Positions 55,742-63,998 of a DNA stretch of 64,000 nt are shown here, one piece after another. The DNA comes from Haliea salexigens DSM 19537 (GTDB taxonomy: Bacteria > Pseudomonadota > Gammaproteobacteria > Pseudomonadales > Halieaceae). Every line of letters starts with the position of its first letter. Position 1 is the first letter of the stretch. The notes under the pieces were generated by a model, which saw nothing but the letters and a program-made list of their open reading frames with translations, did no database searches and was not told where the DNA came from. Both the position numbers and the translations under genes were made by a program. The stretch is taken from the NCBI RefSeq assembly GCF_000423125.1, contig NZ_AUHJ01000005.1:210623-274622 (forward strand). The letters are read 5' to 3'.

Positions 55742-56151
55742 GTGGATCGCTGTCATACCTGTTGGACACCAACATCTTGTCCGATCTGGTCCGTAATCCG
55801 GGCGGTGTGGTGGCAACGCGGATCAGCAGGGCCGGGGAAGATAGTGTCTGCACCAGCATCGTTGTGGCCGCAGAGCTCCGCTATGGCGCTCTCAAATCAA
55901 CCTCCGCGAAACTCGCAGAACGTATCGATCTGATTCTATCCGCACTAGAAATCCTGCCGTTAGAAGCGCCCGCCGATCGCGAATACGCAGCGTTGCGCCA
56001 CCAGCTCGCACGCCAGGGAACACCCATTGGACCCAACGATCTGCTGATTGCTGCCCATGCGCTGACGCATGACCTCACTGTTGTAACCGGGAATGTTGGT
56101 GAGTTTTCACGAGTCCCCGGATTGAAGATAGAAAACTGGCTGGCAGCCTGA
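55738..56151 (+). CDS. vapC: VapC-type PIN-domain toxin
   Basis: A 137-residue protein starting at a TTG (55738) that overlaps the antitoxin stop. The PIN-domain acidic residues are in LLDTNILSDL, VVAAELRYGA, GPNDLLIAAHAL and VTGNVGEFSRVPGLKIENW. This is the FitB/VapC family of RNases, which cleave tRNA or other RNA. It lies at the left edge of the island and is convergent with the LysR gene (2-bp gap). Confidence 0.92.
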   Translation: MSGSLSYLLDTNILSDLVRNPGGVVATRISRAGEDSVCTSIVVAAELRYGALKSTSAKLAERIDLILSALEILPLEAPADREYAALRHQLARQGTPIGPNDLLIAAHALTHDLTVVTGNVGEFSRVPGLKIENWLAA

Positions 56152-56152
56152 T

Positions 56153-57076
56153 TCAGACTTGCTGACTTGGTCGATCACCAATACGTGCGTTCAAATTGTT
56201 CAACAGGTAATCTGCCAGAGCGAGAACCGAGGGCGATTGTCCACGACGGGACGGCATAAGCAGGCTCAATTGCGCGGTTCCGGCCACCCACTCCGGTAGA
56301 ACCCGCACCAGCGACCCATCATTAAGTTCATCCCTGCAGGTATACGCTGGCAGGCTCACGATGCCCAGCCCTTTTCCTGCCGCCTGTTTCAAGGTGCTCA
56401 TGTCGTCGCTGCACAGTTGCGGGCTGAACGAGATGGTGGTTTTCAAGCCATCCATGTTTTCGAGGTTCCAGTGTCCGCTTGCCGGCTGCCAGCCCACCTT
56501 CAGGCTTTGTCGTTTGACCAGATCATAGGGCGACTCCGGCGTGCCGGTTCGGGCCAGGTACTCGGGACTTGCAAACAGGTGCCAGGACACATTCGCCAGG
56601 TGCCGCTGAATGATGCTTGAGTCCGGCAGCGCTTCCATGTGGCCTCTTATGGCAAAGTCAATTCCGGAAGAAACCAGATCGACCGACTGGTTGCTCACCT
56701 GCTGGACCAGATTCACCTTCGGGTGCTTCGCCAGAAATTCAAACACCAGGTCCTTGAGCGCAAACTGGGCCACACCGACTGAGCAGCTCATGGTCACGCG
56801 CCCGCTCAATGATTCCTTGCGGCTTTGAATCGCCGCTTCGGCGACCTCCATCTCCTCGACCAATGCCCGGGCATGCTGATAGAACACCCGGCCGGTTTCG
56901 GTCACTTTGAATTGGCGGGATGTTCTTTGTATCAGACGAGTATCGAGCCGCTGTTCCAGTTGCGCTACATGCCGGCTCAAGCGGGACTTGGGCATATTGA
57001 GCGCTCTCGCGGCGGGTGAAAAGCCGCGCTTTTCCACGACGTGGGCAAAATAGTAGTAGTCATTCAGGTCGATCAT
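56153..57076 (-). CDS. LysR-family transcriptional regulator
   Basis: About 307 residues from the ATG at 57076 (MIDLNDYYYFAHVVEKRGFSPAARALNMPKSRLSRHVAQLEQRLDTRL). The N-terminal winged helix is typical; the C-terminal periplasmic-binding-like effector domain follows. It is divergent from the pirin gene cluster, the classic LysR arrangement, so likely controls it. Effector unknown. Repeated motifs lie in the shared intergenic region. Confidence 0.92.
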   Translation of the reverse strand: MIDLNDYYYFAHVVEKRGFSPAARALNMPKSRLSRHVAQLEQRLDTRLIQRTSRQFKVTETGRVFYQHARALVEEMEVAEAAIQSRKESLSGRVTMSCSVGVAQFALKDLVFEFLAKHPKVNLVQQVSNQSVDLVSSGIDFAIRGHMEALPDSSIIQRHLANVSWHLFASPEYLARTGTPESPYDLVKRQSLKVGWQPASGHWNLENMDGLKTTISFSPQLCSDDMSTLKQAAGKGLGIVSLPAYTCRDELNDGSLVRVLPEWVAGTAQLSLLMPSRRGQSPSVLALADYLLNNLNARIGDRPSQQV

Positions 57077-57109
57077 TGCGATTTGCTCCGTTGCACGCAG
57101 CACATAAAT

Positions 57110-57169
57110 CGTTCCATTTTTAGAACTTTAGTTTCATTTTATGAGTCTACCCGGCATTACCGTTCCATT
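57110..57169. promoter_or_regulatory. Repeated motif in the LysR-pirin intergenic region
   Basis: CGTTCCATT occurs at 57110-57118 and 57161-57169, 51 bp apart on the same strand. The first is part of an interrupted palindrome GTTC-N8-GAAC. Candidate LysR sites, unproven. Confidence 0.35.
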
Positions 57170-57217
57170 GATAGTCTCTAAACCGCGATGACGCAGCACC
57201 TCACAAGGAGAATGACT

Positions 57218-58120
57218 ATGAACGCAAAGAGCCCTCTTGCAGAGAACCTTGCATCGGATGGCGCGACCAATGTCGCTATCACCGTCCCACAAGCCGGCGG
57301 CGCACTTGAGATAGGCGCCGGGTTTGTCGCTCAAACCTTTCGCGAGCGAAATTTCGCTGGCGCGATGGACCCATTGGTGATGGTCGATCACTACCGCATG
57401 ACCGAGCCAACCTTTGGTCCCCATCCGCACGCCGGCCTTTCCGCTGTGTCGGTGCTGTTTGAGGACAGTGATGGGGCATTTCACAACCGGGATTCATTGG
57501 GCAACGATTTCGACCTGCTTCCCGGCGACCTGTATTGGCTGAAGGCCGGTTCCGGTGCCGTTCACGATGAGGCGCCCAAAACCGGCGCGAGCATTCATGG
57601 CTTGCAGGTCTTCGTGAACCTGCCGGCGCGAATGAAACGCGATGCGCCTGAATCACGGCATGTGAGAGCACAGGACATCCCCGTCCTGGAAACCGACGAC
57701 TATCGCGTACGCGTTGTACTCGGCAATTGCAACGGCGTCAGCGGCCGGGATTCGCCCGCCCTGCCCATGACCATTCTCGACGGCAGGATCGGGCCCGGGT
57801 CGGCATTTACGCATCACTTGCAGGCCGGCGAGAACGCCTGGATCTACGCCATCGAGAGAGAGATCAAACTCACAGTCGCCGGTGGGGAGGCAATACTGCA
57901 AGCCGGGGAATCCCTCGCTGTCGAAGCAGGCTCCGCTGGTGCCGTCCATGCAATCGAGATGACAAACATTGCCGGTTCGACCGCTCACTTTGCCCTCTTT
58001 AGCGCCACGCCGGTTGGGGAAGTCTTCGTGCACAAGGGCTCCTTCGTCATGTGCAATGAGGCCGAAATCGCCCAGGTGGAAGCGGACTACGCGGCCGGCA
58101 AACTCGGGCGCCTCGAATGA
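57218..58120 (+). CDS. Pirin-family bicupin protein
   Basis: About 300 residues from the ATG at 57218, which has AGGAGA 6 nt upstream (the ATG at 57212 is too close). The pirin cupin motif MVDHYRMTEPTFGPHPHAGLSAVSVLFEDSDGAFHNRDSLG and the segment LPGDLYWLKAGSGAVHDE are clear; the His residues bind metal. Many pirins have quercetinase activity or respond to redox stress. The first of a redox gene cluster, divergent from LysR. Confidence 0.9.
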   Translation: MNAKSPLAENLASDGATNVAITVPQAGGALEIGAGFVAQTFRERNFAGAMDPLVMVDHYRMTEPTFGPHPHAGLSAVSVLFEDSDGAFHNRDSLGNDFDLLPGDLYWLKAGSGAVHDEAPKTGASIHGLQVFVNLPARMKRDAPESRHVRAQDIPVLETDDYRVRVVLGNCNGVSGRDSPALPMTILDGRIGPGSAFTHHLQAGENAWIYAIEREIKLTVAGGEAILQAGESLAVEAGSAGAVHAIEMTNIAGSTAHFALFSATPVGEVFVHKGSFVMCNEAEIAQVEADYAAGKLGRLE

Positions 58121-58160
58121 CCGTCCCGCAATCCAGTCCTGGACTCAACAGGAGCGCGAT

Positions 58161-58691
58161 ATGAAAGTTCTGGCCTTCGCCGCAAGCAATAGCCGCAAGT
58201 CGATCAACAAGGATCTGATTCGCTATGCGTGTACACGGCTGACCGACAGCGATGTCGAAATCATCGATATCAATGACTACGAAATGCCCATTTACAACAG
58301 CGACCTGGAAGAGGCCCATGGTATTCCCGAAGCGGCGTCCCGCTTTCTCGACAAGATCTCGGAAGCCGATGCGCTGCTGATCTCCTACGCGGAACACAAC
58401 GGCAGCTATACCGTGGCCTACAAGAACCTCTTTGACTGGGCGTCACGCAAAAAGCTCGAGGTCTATCAGGGCAAGCCGATCATCATGCTGTCGACATCGC
58501 CGGGTGCGGGCGGCGCGAAAAGCGTGTTGTCCGCTGCGGTTGGATCCGCCCACTTTTTTGTGGGCAAGGTGATGGCCTCTTTGTCTGTCCCCGAGTTCTA
58601 CAAGAACTTTCACCGGGACAAAGGCGTAATCACCAACCCGGACCTGGCCGCGCAGTTGGATGAAACCCTGTCAGCGCTACAACAGGCTTGA
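58161..58691 (+). CDS. NAD(P)H-dependent FMN reductase
   Basis: A 176-residue flavodoxin-fold protein from the ATG at 58161. The N-terminal phosphate loop AASNSRKSINKDLIRYA and the isoalloxazine-binding YAEHNGSYTVAYKNLFDW and STSPGAGGAKS segments match the NADPH-dependent FMN reductase (WrbA/ChrR/YieF-like) family. It may reduce quinones, azo dyes or metals. Its gene follows the pirin gene by 40 bp. Confidence 0.88.
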   Translation: MKVLAFAASNSRKSINKDLIRYACTRLTDSDVEIIDINDYEMPIYNSDLEEAHGIPEAASRFLDKISEADALLISYAEHNGSYTVAYKNLFDWASRKKLEVYQGKPIIMLSTSPGAGGAKSVLSAAVGSAHFFVGKVMASLSVPEFYKNFHRDKGVITNPDLAAQLDETLSALQQA

Positions 58692-58720
58692 CTGATTGCC
58701 ACGGCACGGAGGGCCAGACA

Positions 58721-59398
58721 ATGAAGGTTTGCATCGTCGGCGCCTCGGGCAAACTTGGGCGATATATGTTGAAGCACTGCCTTGACCGCGGTTATTCCGT
58801 GGTGGGCGTCTGCCGACCCCAAAGCACAGAAAAGCTAGCCCACTTCGGTGATGGTATTGAACTTGTGCCGGGCCGGACGAGTGATCGGGATGTGATCCGC
58901 AGGGCTGTTGCAGGCTGCGACGGCGTGCTCACTGTGCTGGTGCCCTGGGGCGTGAACGGTTACTCGTCGGGAACTGCACAGGCCGTCCTCGACTATTCAG
59001 AGGAAAGGGCCCGTCTCGTGTTCTCCTGCGGCTGGCACATCACCAGGGATGGCAGAGACGAGTACTCATCGGTATTTCTCGCGATACTGAAAGTCGGCGG
59101 CTGGATTGCTCGAATGCTCCGATTCGTAGATATCAACGACCAGGTCGAGGCGTGTCGCAGAGTATTCCGGAGCAACAAGCGCTGGACTGTAGTTCGCGGC
59201 AGTGATATTGAAGAAGGTGAGAGTGAAGGCCTTCCCATCTGGCGCGAACATGTCGGCGATCCCGCACTCAAGAGCAATCGCACTCGGAGAACGGATTTCG
59301 GCCTGTTCATGGTGCATGCGCTCACCAACGACGCGTTAATCCGCAAGGCACCGGCGATCGTGAGCTGCAAATCCCCCTCCGCGCTCGCCGATGCGTAG
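58721..59398 (+). CDS. NAD(P)-binding atypical SDR protein
   Basis: A 225-residue Rossmann protein from the ATG at 58721 (GGAGGG upstream). It begins MKVCIVGASGKLGRYMLKHCL (GxxGxxG), with VGVCRPQS and VPGRTSDRDVIRRAVAGCDGVLTVL. It belongs to the NAD(P)H-binding/atypical SDR (NmrA-like) class. No catalytic Tyr-x3-Lys. Probably a sensor or isomerase-type enzyme. It continues the pirin cluster. Confidence 0.82.
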   Translation: MKVCIVGASGKLGRYMLKHCLDRGYSVVGVCRPQSTEKLAHFGDGIELVPGRTSDRDVIRRAVAGCDGVLTVLVPWGVNGYSSGTAQAVLDYSEERARLVFSCGWHITRDGRDEYSSVFLAILKVGGWIARMLRFVDINDQVEACRRVFRSNKRWTVVRGSDIEEGESEGLPIWREHVGDPALKSNRTRRTDFGLFMVHALTNDALIRKAPAIVSCKSPSALADA

Positions 59399-59539
59399 CA
59401 GTGCTTTCGCCGCGCCCTACTCTGAAATTTCCTGTTTGGGAAAAAGGTTTGGAAAATGCATAGTGCCAGCGCACGAGAAAGTGAACCGAGTCAGTATCGA
59501 CTGAATGTCTCCACTGGCGGTCGGAGGATTACTTTGCAT

Positions 59540-60325
59540 ATGAAGCGATTGATGAGCAAATCACAGGTATTGGCGTTCAGCTGCTGTTTTTCTGCATTGA
59601 TGTTGCTTACCGCTTCAGCATTCGGCGCATCCGGAAACAGGGTGCTCTTTGTCGCGTCCAATGTTCTCGATATGGGCGACCCGGAGCAGCACGAAGCCCG
59701 CAACAATCTCTGGGAATACGCTCCGCCGTTCCACATCTTCGTCATGCACGGTTATGAGGTTGACTTCGTATCGCCACAGGGTGGCGCGGTCGAATTCATG
59801 ATGGAGCCGCTGGGCATCAGCAGCTATGCGATCAAATATGAAGACTTCCTGGGCAAAGCAGGCCGAACCTTGGTGCCGAGTCAGGTGGATGCTGTCCAAT
59901 ACCGGGCGGTGTACGTTGGGGGCGGGTATGGCACCCTGTTTGACGTTGCTTCGAACGAAGCACTAATGACGCTTATCGGCGCCATCTACGAACAGGGTGG
60001 CGTAGTCGGTGGTTGCGGGCATGGTCCGGGAGGCTTTGCCAACGCCAAAATGAACGACGGTCGCTATCTGGTGCAGGGTAAGCGGGTAGCCGGATTCCCC
60101 GACGCCACGGAGCGGTCCAAAACGTGGGCGAAGCAGGGAAGCTTGCTGCCCTTCCTGGTCGAGGAGCAACTTCGAAAGAATGGGGCGCTGGCCGAGAATA
60201 AAGAAACACTTGCAGATAAGCATGCGGTGGTCGTGGATCAACGCATCGTTTCATCCATGTTCTTACCATCAGCTGCGTCCGTTGCCGAGGAAATGGTGCG
60301 GCTGTTAGAGCGAGAGAGCCCGTGA
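59540..60325 (+). CDS. Exported DJ-1/PfpI-family protein
   Basis: About 261 residues from the ATG at 59540 (MKRLMSKSQV; a later ATG at 59552 is possible). A signal peptide (VLAFSCCFSALMLLTASAFGA) precedes a DJ-1/PfpI domain with VYVGGGYGTLFDVA and the nucleophile elbow GGVVGGCGHGPGGFAN (Cys in GCGHG). Homologues are Hsp31-like glyoxalase/deglycase or amidase proteins, normally cytosolic, so a signal peptide is unusual. It continues the redox cluster. Confidence 0.82.
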   Translation: MKRLMSKSQVLAFSCCFSALMLLTASAFGASGNRVLFVASNVLDMGDPEQHEARNNLWEYAPPFHIFVMHGYEVDFVSPQGGAVEFMMEPLGISSYAIKYEDFLGKAGRTLVPSQVDAVQYRAVYVGGGYGTLFDVASNEALMTLIGAIYEQGGVVGGCGHGPGGFANAKMNDGRYLVQGKRVAGFPDATERSKTWAKQGSLLPFLVEEQLRKNGALAENKETLADKHAVVVDQRIVSSMFLPSAASVAEEMVRLLERESP

Positions 60326-60457
60326 TACTCGGCGTGTGGATCTGTCCAGGGCTACGGTAGATGGGGCTGGAGAGAAAGACAGAGGAGCGAGCCCCAGGAA
60401 GGACATGTCGTTCATTTCGCGGTCCGCCTTCGAGGTTCAATAATTAGGAGTAGTGTT

Positions 60458-61243
60458 TTGGGGCGACTGAGCCAGAAGCTGTGCATTGTCACCGGTGCCG
60501 GCCGTGGCATTGGCGAGGCCATCGCGCGGGCTTTTGCCGAAGAAGGTGCCAGGGTCGTGGTGACCGACAAGGTCGGCGACCTGGCCGCATCGCTTGCCAG
60601 CGACATCGGCGGTGATCATCTGCGCCTTGACGTCGCATCCGAGGACGACTGGGCTGAGCTTGCTGCGGTCTGGCCGGCCTGTGATGTGCTGGTCAATAAT
60701 GCCGGCATCACCGGGTTCGAGGAGTCCCCGCGTCCGCAGGATCCCGAACACGCCGCGCTGGCGGACTGGCAGGCGGTCCATGCGGTGAATCTCGACGGGG
60801 CCTTCCTTGGCTGCCGCTATGGGATCCGCGCCATGCGCGCAAACGGAGCCGGGTCGATCATCAATATCTCGTCGCGGTCGGGTCTGGTCGGAATCCCCGC
60901 TGCAGCTGCCTATGCTTCGTCCAAGGCGGCGGTGCGAAACCACACCAAGTCCGTCGCGCTCTACTGTGCCGGGCAAGGACTTAGAATCAGATGCAACTCG
61001 ATCCACCCTGCTGCGATCCTTACCCCGATGTGGGAGCCGATGCTGGGAGACGGGCCGGACCGCGAGGATCGGATGGCAGCCTTTGTTGCTGACACCCCTA
61101 TGCGACGGTTTGGAACGCCTGAGGAGGTCGCGGCGATCGCAGTTCTGCTTGCTTCAGACGAGGCGGCCTACATGACCGGGGCAGAGCTGACGATTGACGG
61201 CGGACTTCTCGCGGGTTCGGCCGCCGCCCCTACAGCAGATTGA
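60458..61243 (+). CDS. SDR family oxidoreductase (glucose-1-dehydrogenase-like)
   Basis: A 261-residue classical SDR starting at TTG 60458 with TAGGAG 7 nt upstream. The cofactor loop [19 protein letters not shown], catalytic Ser (INISSRSG) and YASSK are intact, ending [19 protein letters not shown]. It oxidises or reduces an alcohol/ketone with NAD(P). A decayed second copy of its 3' end follows at 61802-62086. It ends the plus-strand cluster. Confidence 0.9.
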   Translation: MGRLSQKLCIVTGAGRGIGEAIARAFAEEGARVVVTDKVGDLAASLASDIGGDHLRLDVASEDDWAELAAVWPACDVLVNNAGITGFEESPRPQDPEHAALADWQAVHAVNLDGAFLGCRYGIRAMRANGAGSIINISSRSGLVGIPAAAAYASSKAAVRNHTKSVALYCAGQGLRIRCNSIHPAAILTPMWEPMLGDGPDREDRMAAFVADTPMRRFGTPEEVAAIAVLLASDEAAYMTGAELTIDGGLLAGSAAAPTAD

Positions 61244-61284
61244 GCGCGCAAACGGCGCGTCATGCGCTCCCTGGAGGATTCGAT

Positions 61285-61532
61285 CTGTGACCAACCTAAC
61301 CCTGAATACAGTCCAACCCGCCGCGTTGTTATCGATAAACTCCTCGGCGACACACAGGAACGTCATGGTGGCACCCTCTCGCCGCCGTCCGTCGTGCTGG
61401 TAGCGATAGATCCAGTTTTAACGGGCCGCTTTTGGCAACCAGGAGGCAAAGTCTCTCGGCATCCGGGTGTCGCCCACGACGGGTGATGCGGTCACAGTCT
61501 GCAGGTGTCAGTGAAGCGAACTTACCCCCCAT
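61285..61532 (-). pseudogene. Decayed tyrosine integrase (N-terminal remnant)
   Basis: On the minus strand from 61532 it reads MGGKFASLTPADCDRI... DAERLCLLVAKSG, the arm-binding domain opening of tyrosine integrases. A one-base shift is needed to continue with WIYRYQHDGRRRE, and after an apparent internal deletion MTFLCVAEEFIDNNAAGW resembles the start of the core-binding domain. No catalytic domain follows; the frame runs out beside the SDR gene. It lies 139 bp from the right island repeat, as integrases normally lie next to the attachment site. Confidence 0.6.
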
Positions 61533-61621
61533 TTACCCCCCACTCCAATAGAAACAAAGCGCAACGGAATGAAACAGTCGAGGTGAGTTTTCGCGAGTTT
61601 TCAGGCTTTATTAGCAGGTGA

Positions 61622-61647
61622 TTGCGCAATTTCAGTATGTTGCGCAA
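61622..61647. repeat. Paired TTGCGCAA palindromes
   Basis: TTGCGCAA occurs twice (61622-61629 and 61640-61647), 18 bp apart, between the integrase remnant start and the right repeat. Such repeats near an integrase could be arm-type sites. Only the repeat is certain. Confidence 0.4.
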
Positions 61648-61670
61648 TGTTTCACTACGATACAGAAAGG

Positions 61671-61817
61671 TGGCGGAGCGGACGGAGCCGAACAAAGCGT
61701 CGCCGACTACGCCAGCTTCTGCGTTAGAATTTATTCTATTTTTCAATATATTAAATTAGTATATTAATCCAGCATCTAGATTATTGGCACCCCTTCAGAA
61801 GTTCTACCTGGCCGAAC
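61671..61817. repeat. Right island repeat (tRNA-3'-like, AT-rich body)
   Basis: Copy B of the element at 55242-55390, in the same orientation. The first 23 bases are identical and the last ~15 near-identical; the AT-rich middle is diverged but colinear. The SDR-tail duplicate begins inside its 3' end. It probably marks the right attachment end of the island. Confidence 0.6.
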
Positions 61818-62086
61818 AGGGACTCAAAATCAGGTGCAACTCGATCCATCCTGCTGCGATCCTTACCCCTACGTGGGAGCCGATGCTGGGGGATGGGCCG
61901 GACCGCGAGGACCGGATGGCAGCCTTTGTTGCTGACACGCGTATGCGACGGTTCTGAACGCCCGATGAAGTCGCGGCGATCGCAGTGATGCTTGCCTCCG
62001 ACGAGGCAGCGTACATGATCGGGGCGGAGCTGACGATTCACGGCGGACTTCTCGCGGGTTCGGCCGCATCCCCTACTGCAGATTGA
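61802..62086 (+). pseudogene. Duplicated SDR tail with premature stop
   Basis: The frame [28 protein letters not shown]... copies the last ~95 codons of the SDR at 60458-61243, with similarity continuing ~30 bp past its stop. The copy has no start. An in-frame TGA at 61955-61957 replaces a Gly codon (TTTGGA to TTCTGA). Several substitutions (GTGGGC-free) show age. It begins directly at the end of the right repeat, so an SDR homologue was interrupted or duplicated by the element. Confidence 0.8.
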
Positions 62087-62261
62087 GCGTAGAAATGGCG
62101 CGTCATTCGCTCCCAGCCTCCCCTCTCGCCCGGATGAGCTGACTGGGCCTTTACTACGGCAACTACCGCACCTACACTTACCGCCCGATAGGGCTCATCA
62201 TATTCTCCAGATCTTGCGACGGCAGACGGTGGATACTTAAGAGGCGCTTGTGTTTTTACCA

Positions 62262-62666
62262 TTAGCCAGGTGGAAATTCGCTATATTGCGGCAGGGAGTC
62301 GCAGATCTCGTACCAATCTGCTTTTGACGATACATGCATATGAGCCTGGGGCAGAAGTTCAGGCGCACTGTTCAACGCCCCGTATCTCACGTGCAGCATG
62401 CCAGAGACTGGCTTTTCACCATATAGGGTGGATCCGCAGAGGGCACAAAAGCAAGAGACTGTTTCCTTGCTTCGACTAAACTTTTTTATATAGTCGCTGC
62501 CCTTTGTGACCGAAAATTTTTCTCTTGGGATTCCGCCTATGGCTGTCCCTGAAGCACCGGATGATTTTCGGCATGAGGAACAATGGCAATAGCCTGCATA
62601 AACAAACTTATCCTCAACAGTGAACCCCACTCGTCCGCAGACGCATCCCCCACTAATCGTTCTCAC
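62262..62666 (-). CDS. GFA-family zinc protein
   Basis: A 134-residue protein starting at GTG 62666 with GAGGAGG upstream (62674-62680). The GFA/CENP-V zinc ligands are in GGCVCGRVGF, CHCSSCRKSSG and CALCGSTLYG. Named after glutathione-dependent formaldehyde-activating enzyme, though many members have unknown roles. An IS is inserted right upstream of the ribosome site, so its normal promoter is likely lost. Confidence 0.9.
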   Translation of the reverse strand: MRTISGGCVCGRVGFTVEDKFVYAGYCHCSSCRKSSGASGTAIGGIPREKFSVTKGSDYIKKFSRSKETVSCFCALCGSTLYGEKPVSGMLHVRYGALNSAPELLPQAHMHVSSKADWYEICDSLPQYSEFPPG

Positions 62667-62688
62667 GATTAAACCTCCTCAATTTTTT

Positions 62689-62699
62689 GGTTCATCGCG
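62689..62699. repeat. Left inverted repeat of the ISL3-type element
   Basis: GGTTCATCGCG matches the reverse complement of 63988-63998 perfectly. The two flanking bases TT/AA extend the match. Confidence 0.8.
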
Positions 62700-63897
62700 C
62701 TTTACCGGGAAATGCTGCTTTTATCTTCAGAAAGAAGTAGTCGTTATCCCGGTAGCCGTAGGCCACCCGCTTGATCACCTTGATCTTGTTGTTCATTCCC
62801 TCCAACACACTGGTGTTCAACCGGTAGACCGCGCTGGCGATAATGCCGTCGACGTAGCCCTTGAGGCGCCTGGCAAACTGCTGCACGGGGGCCAGCCCAC
62901 TACTCATAGCCAGATTTAGCCAGTCTTGCCAGCGTTGTCTGGCATCGGCCTCTGAGGGAGCGTACCAGAGCTCTTTGAGCTGGTCTTTCAGGACGTAGAC
63001 AGTCATCAGGGGCTGGTTGGCTTGCAGCAGTTCTTCGAGCTTCAGAGCCTGCTCATCCTTGAGGTTGCCTCGGTTTCTGAGCAACAGCCAGCGACTTCGT
63101 TTCACTACTTTGCGAGCCGGCTTGTCGTGTCGAAGCTGATTGGCCTGATCGACCCGGACACGGTCAATCACTTCCCGTCCGAACTTTGCTACAACGTGGA
63201 ACAGGTCATAGACCACCCGTGCTTGTGGGCAGTGGTGCTGAACTTCCAGGTCCATGGCGGTATTCATATCCATCGCCACGGCTTCGATCTGGCCACAGGT
63301 TTCCGGCCCCAGCCATTCAAAGAAGGGGCGTACCGCTGCTCGACTGCGACCTTCTCCAACCCAGAGGACTTGTTGAGTATCCGCATCAATCGCCACGGTG
63401 GCGTAGCGGTGTCCCTTGAACAAGGCGAACTCATCCATGATCAGTCGACGAATCCGGCGTTTATCTGGCTCAGTCACTTCTCGTTTGAGGCGCCGATGGT
63501 CGATGGCCTTGACCGTATGCCAATGCAACCCTAGCAGCGTTGCCACATGTTGGATCGGCATCAGTCGTACCAGGGATTCAATCCAACTGACCATGCCTGC
63601 CGTCAGACGCTGTCGCCCTGGTAACCAGCGAATCTGTTCAAGCTTGGGGCCACAGGTCGTACAACGAACTCGGCGAACTGGCACGTCCAGCCAGACGCGG
63701 TATTGGAACAGGTCGCGTTCTCGGACTCGTCGGGTGCTGATGTCATGGATGGCAAGCGTGTGCTGATTACAACCACTGCAGCATGGCAAGTAATCGTCGG
63801 CAGGTTGCAGTCGGATGAGCAGAGATTGAGCGTCAATCTGGGCATACGATTCTATCGTGAATCCTTCCCAGAACAGGGCAAGAGGATTAGCATTCAT
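62692..63897 (-). CDS. ISL3-family transposase
   Basis: A 401-residue full-length protein. The N-terminal zinc finger is CCSGCNQH...CTTCGPK. A helix-turn-helix region and then the DDE catalytic core follow (MDEFALFKGHRYATVAID, VAMDMNTAMDLEVQHHCPQARVVYDLFHVV, and LNTSVLEGMNNKIKVIKRVAYGYRD). This is the DDE layout of ISL3 transposases (DDE_Tnp_ISL3). It appears intact, so the element may be active. The gene nearly fills the element, ending 3 bp from the left terminal base. Confidence 0.94.
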   Translation of the reverse strand: MNANPLALFWEGFTIESYAQIDAQSLLIRLQPADDYLPCCSGCNQHTLAIHDISTRRVRERDLFQYRVWLDVPVRRVRCTTCGPKLEQIRWLPGRQRLTAGMVSWIESLVRLMPIQHVATLLGLHWHTVKAIDHRRLKREVTEPDKRRIRRLIMDEFALFKGHRYATVAIDADTQQVLWVGEGRSRAAVRPFFEWLGPETCGQIEAVAMDMNTAMDLEVQHHCPQARVVYDLFHVVAKFGREVIDRVRVDQANQLRHDKPARKVVKRSRWLLLRNRGNLKDEQALKLEELLQANQPLMTVYVLKDQLKELWYAPSEADARQRWQDWLNLAMSSGLAPVQQFARRLKGYVDGIIASAVYRLNTSVLEGMNNKIKVIKRVAYGYRDNDYFFLKIKAAFPGKAR

Positions 63898-63987
63898 AGG
63901 GACGGCGGTGAGTCGGTCAGGTTTGTTGTTTTGGCGAACTCAAAACTAACCGGTTTTACCGCCGTCTCCTACTTTTTCACGCTAACC

Positions 63988-63998
63988 CGCGATGAACC
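63988..63998. repeat. Right inverted repeat of the ISL3-type element
   Basis: CGCGATGAACC, the exact inverse of the left end at 62689-62699. It lies about 90 bp beyond the transposase start. Confidence 0.8.

Larger units (their letters stand above)
62689..63998. mobile_element. ISL3-family insertion sequence
   Basis: A ~1310-bp element with perfect 11-bp ends (62689-62699, 63988-63998) around one transposase gene. The left flank AATTTTTT (62681-62688) would be an 8-bp target duplication; the window ends after its first two bases (AA) on the right, which agrees. It interrupts the region upstream of the GFA gene. Confidence 0.85.

Noticed and set aside
62118..62261. Small gene between SDR relic and GFA gene
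   Set aside because: No open frame with a ribosome site and no recognisable peptide.
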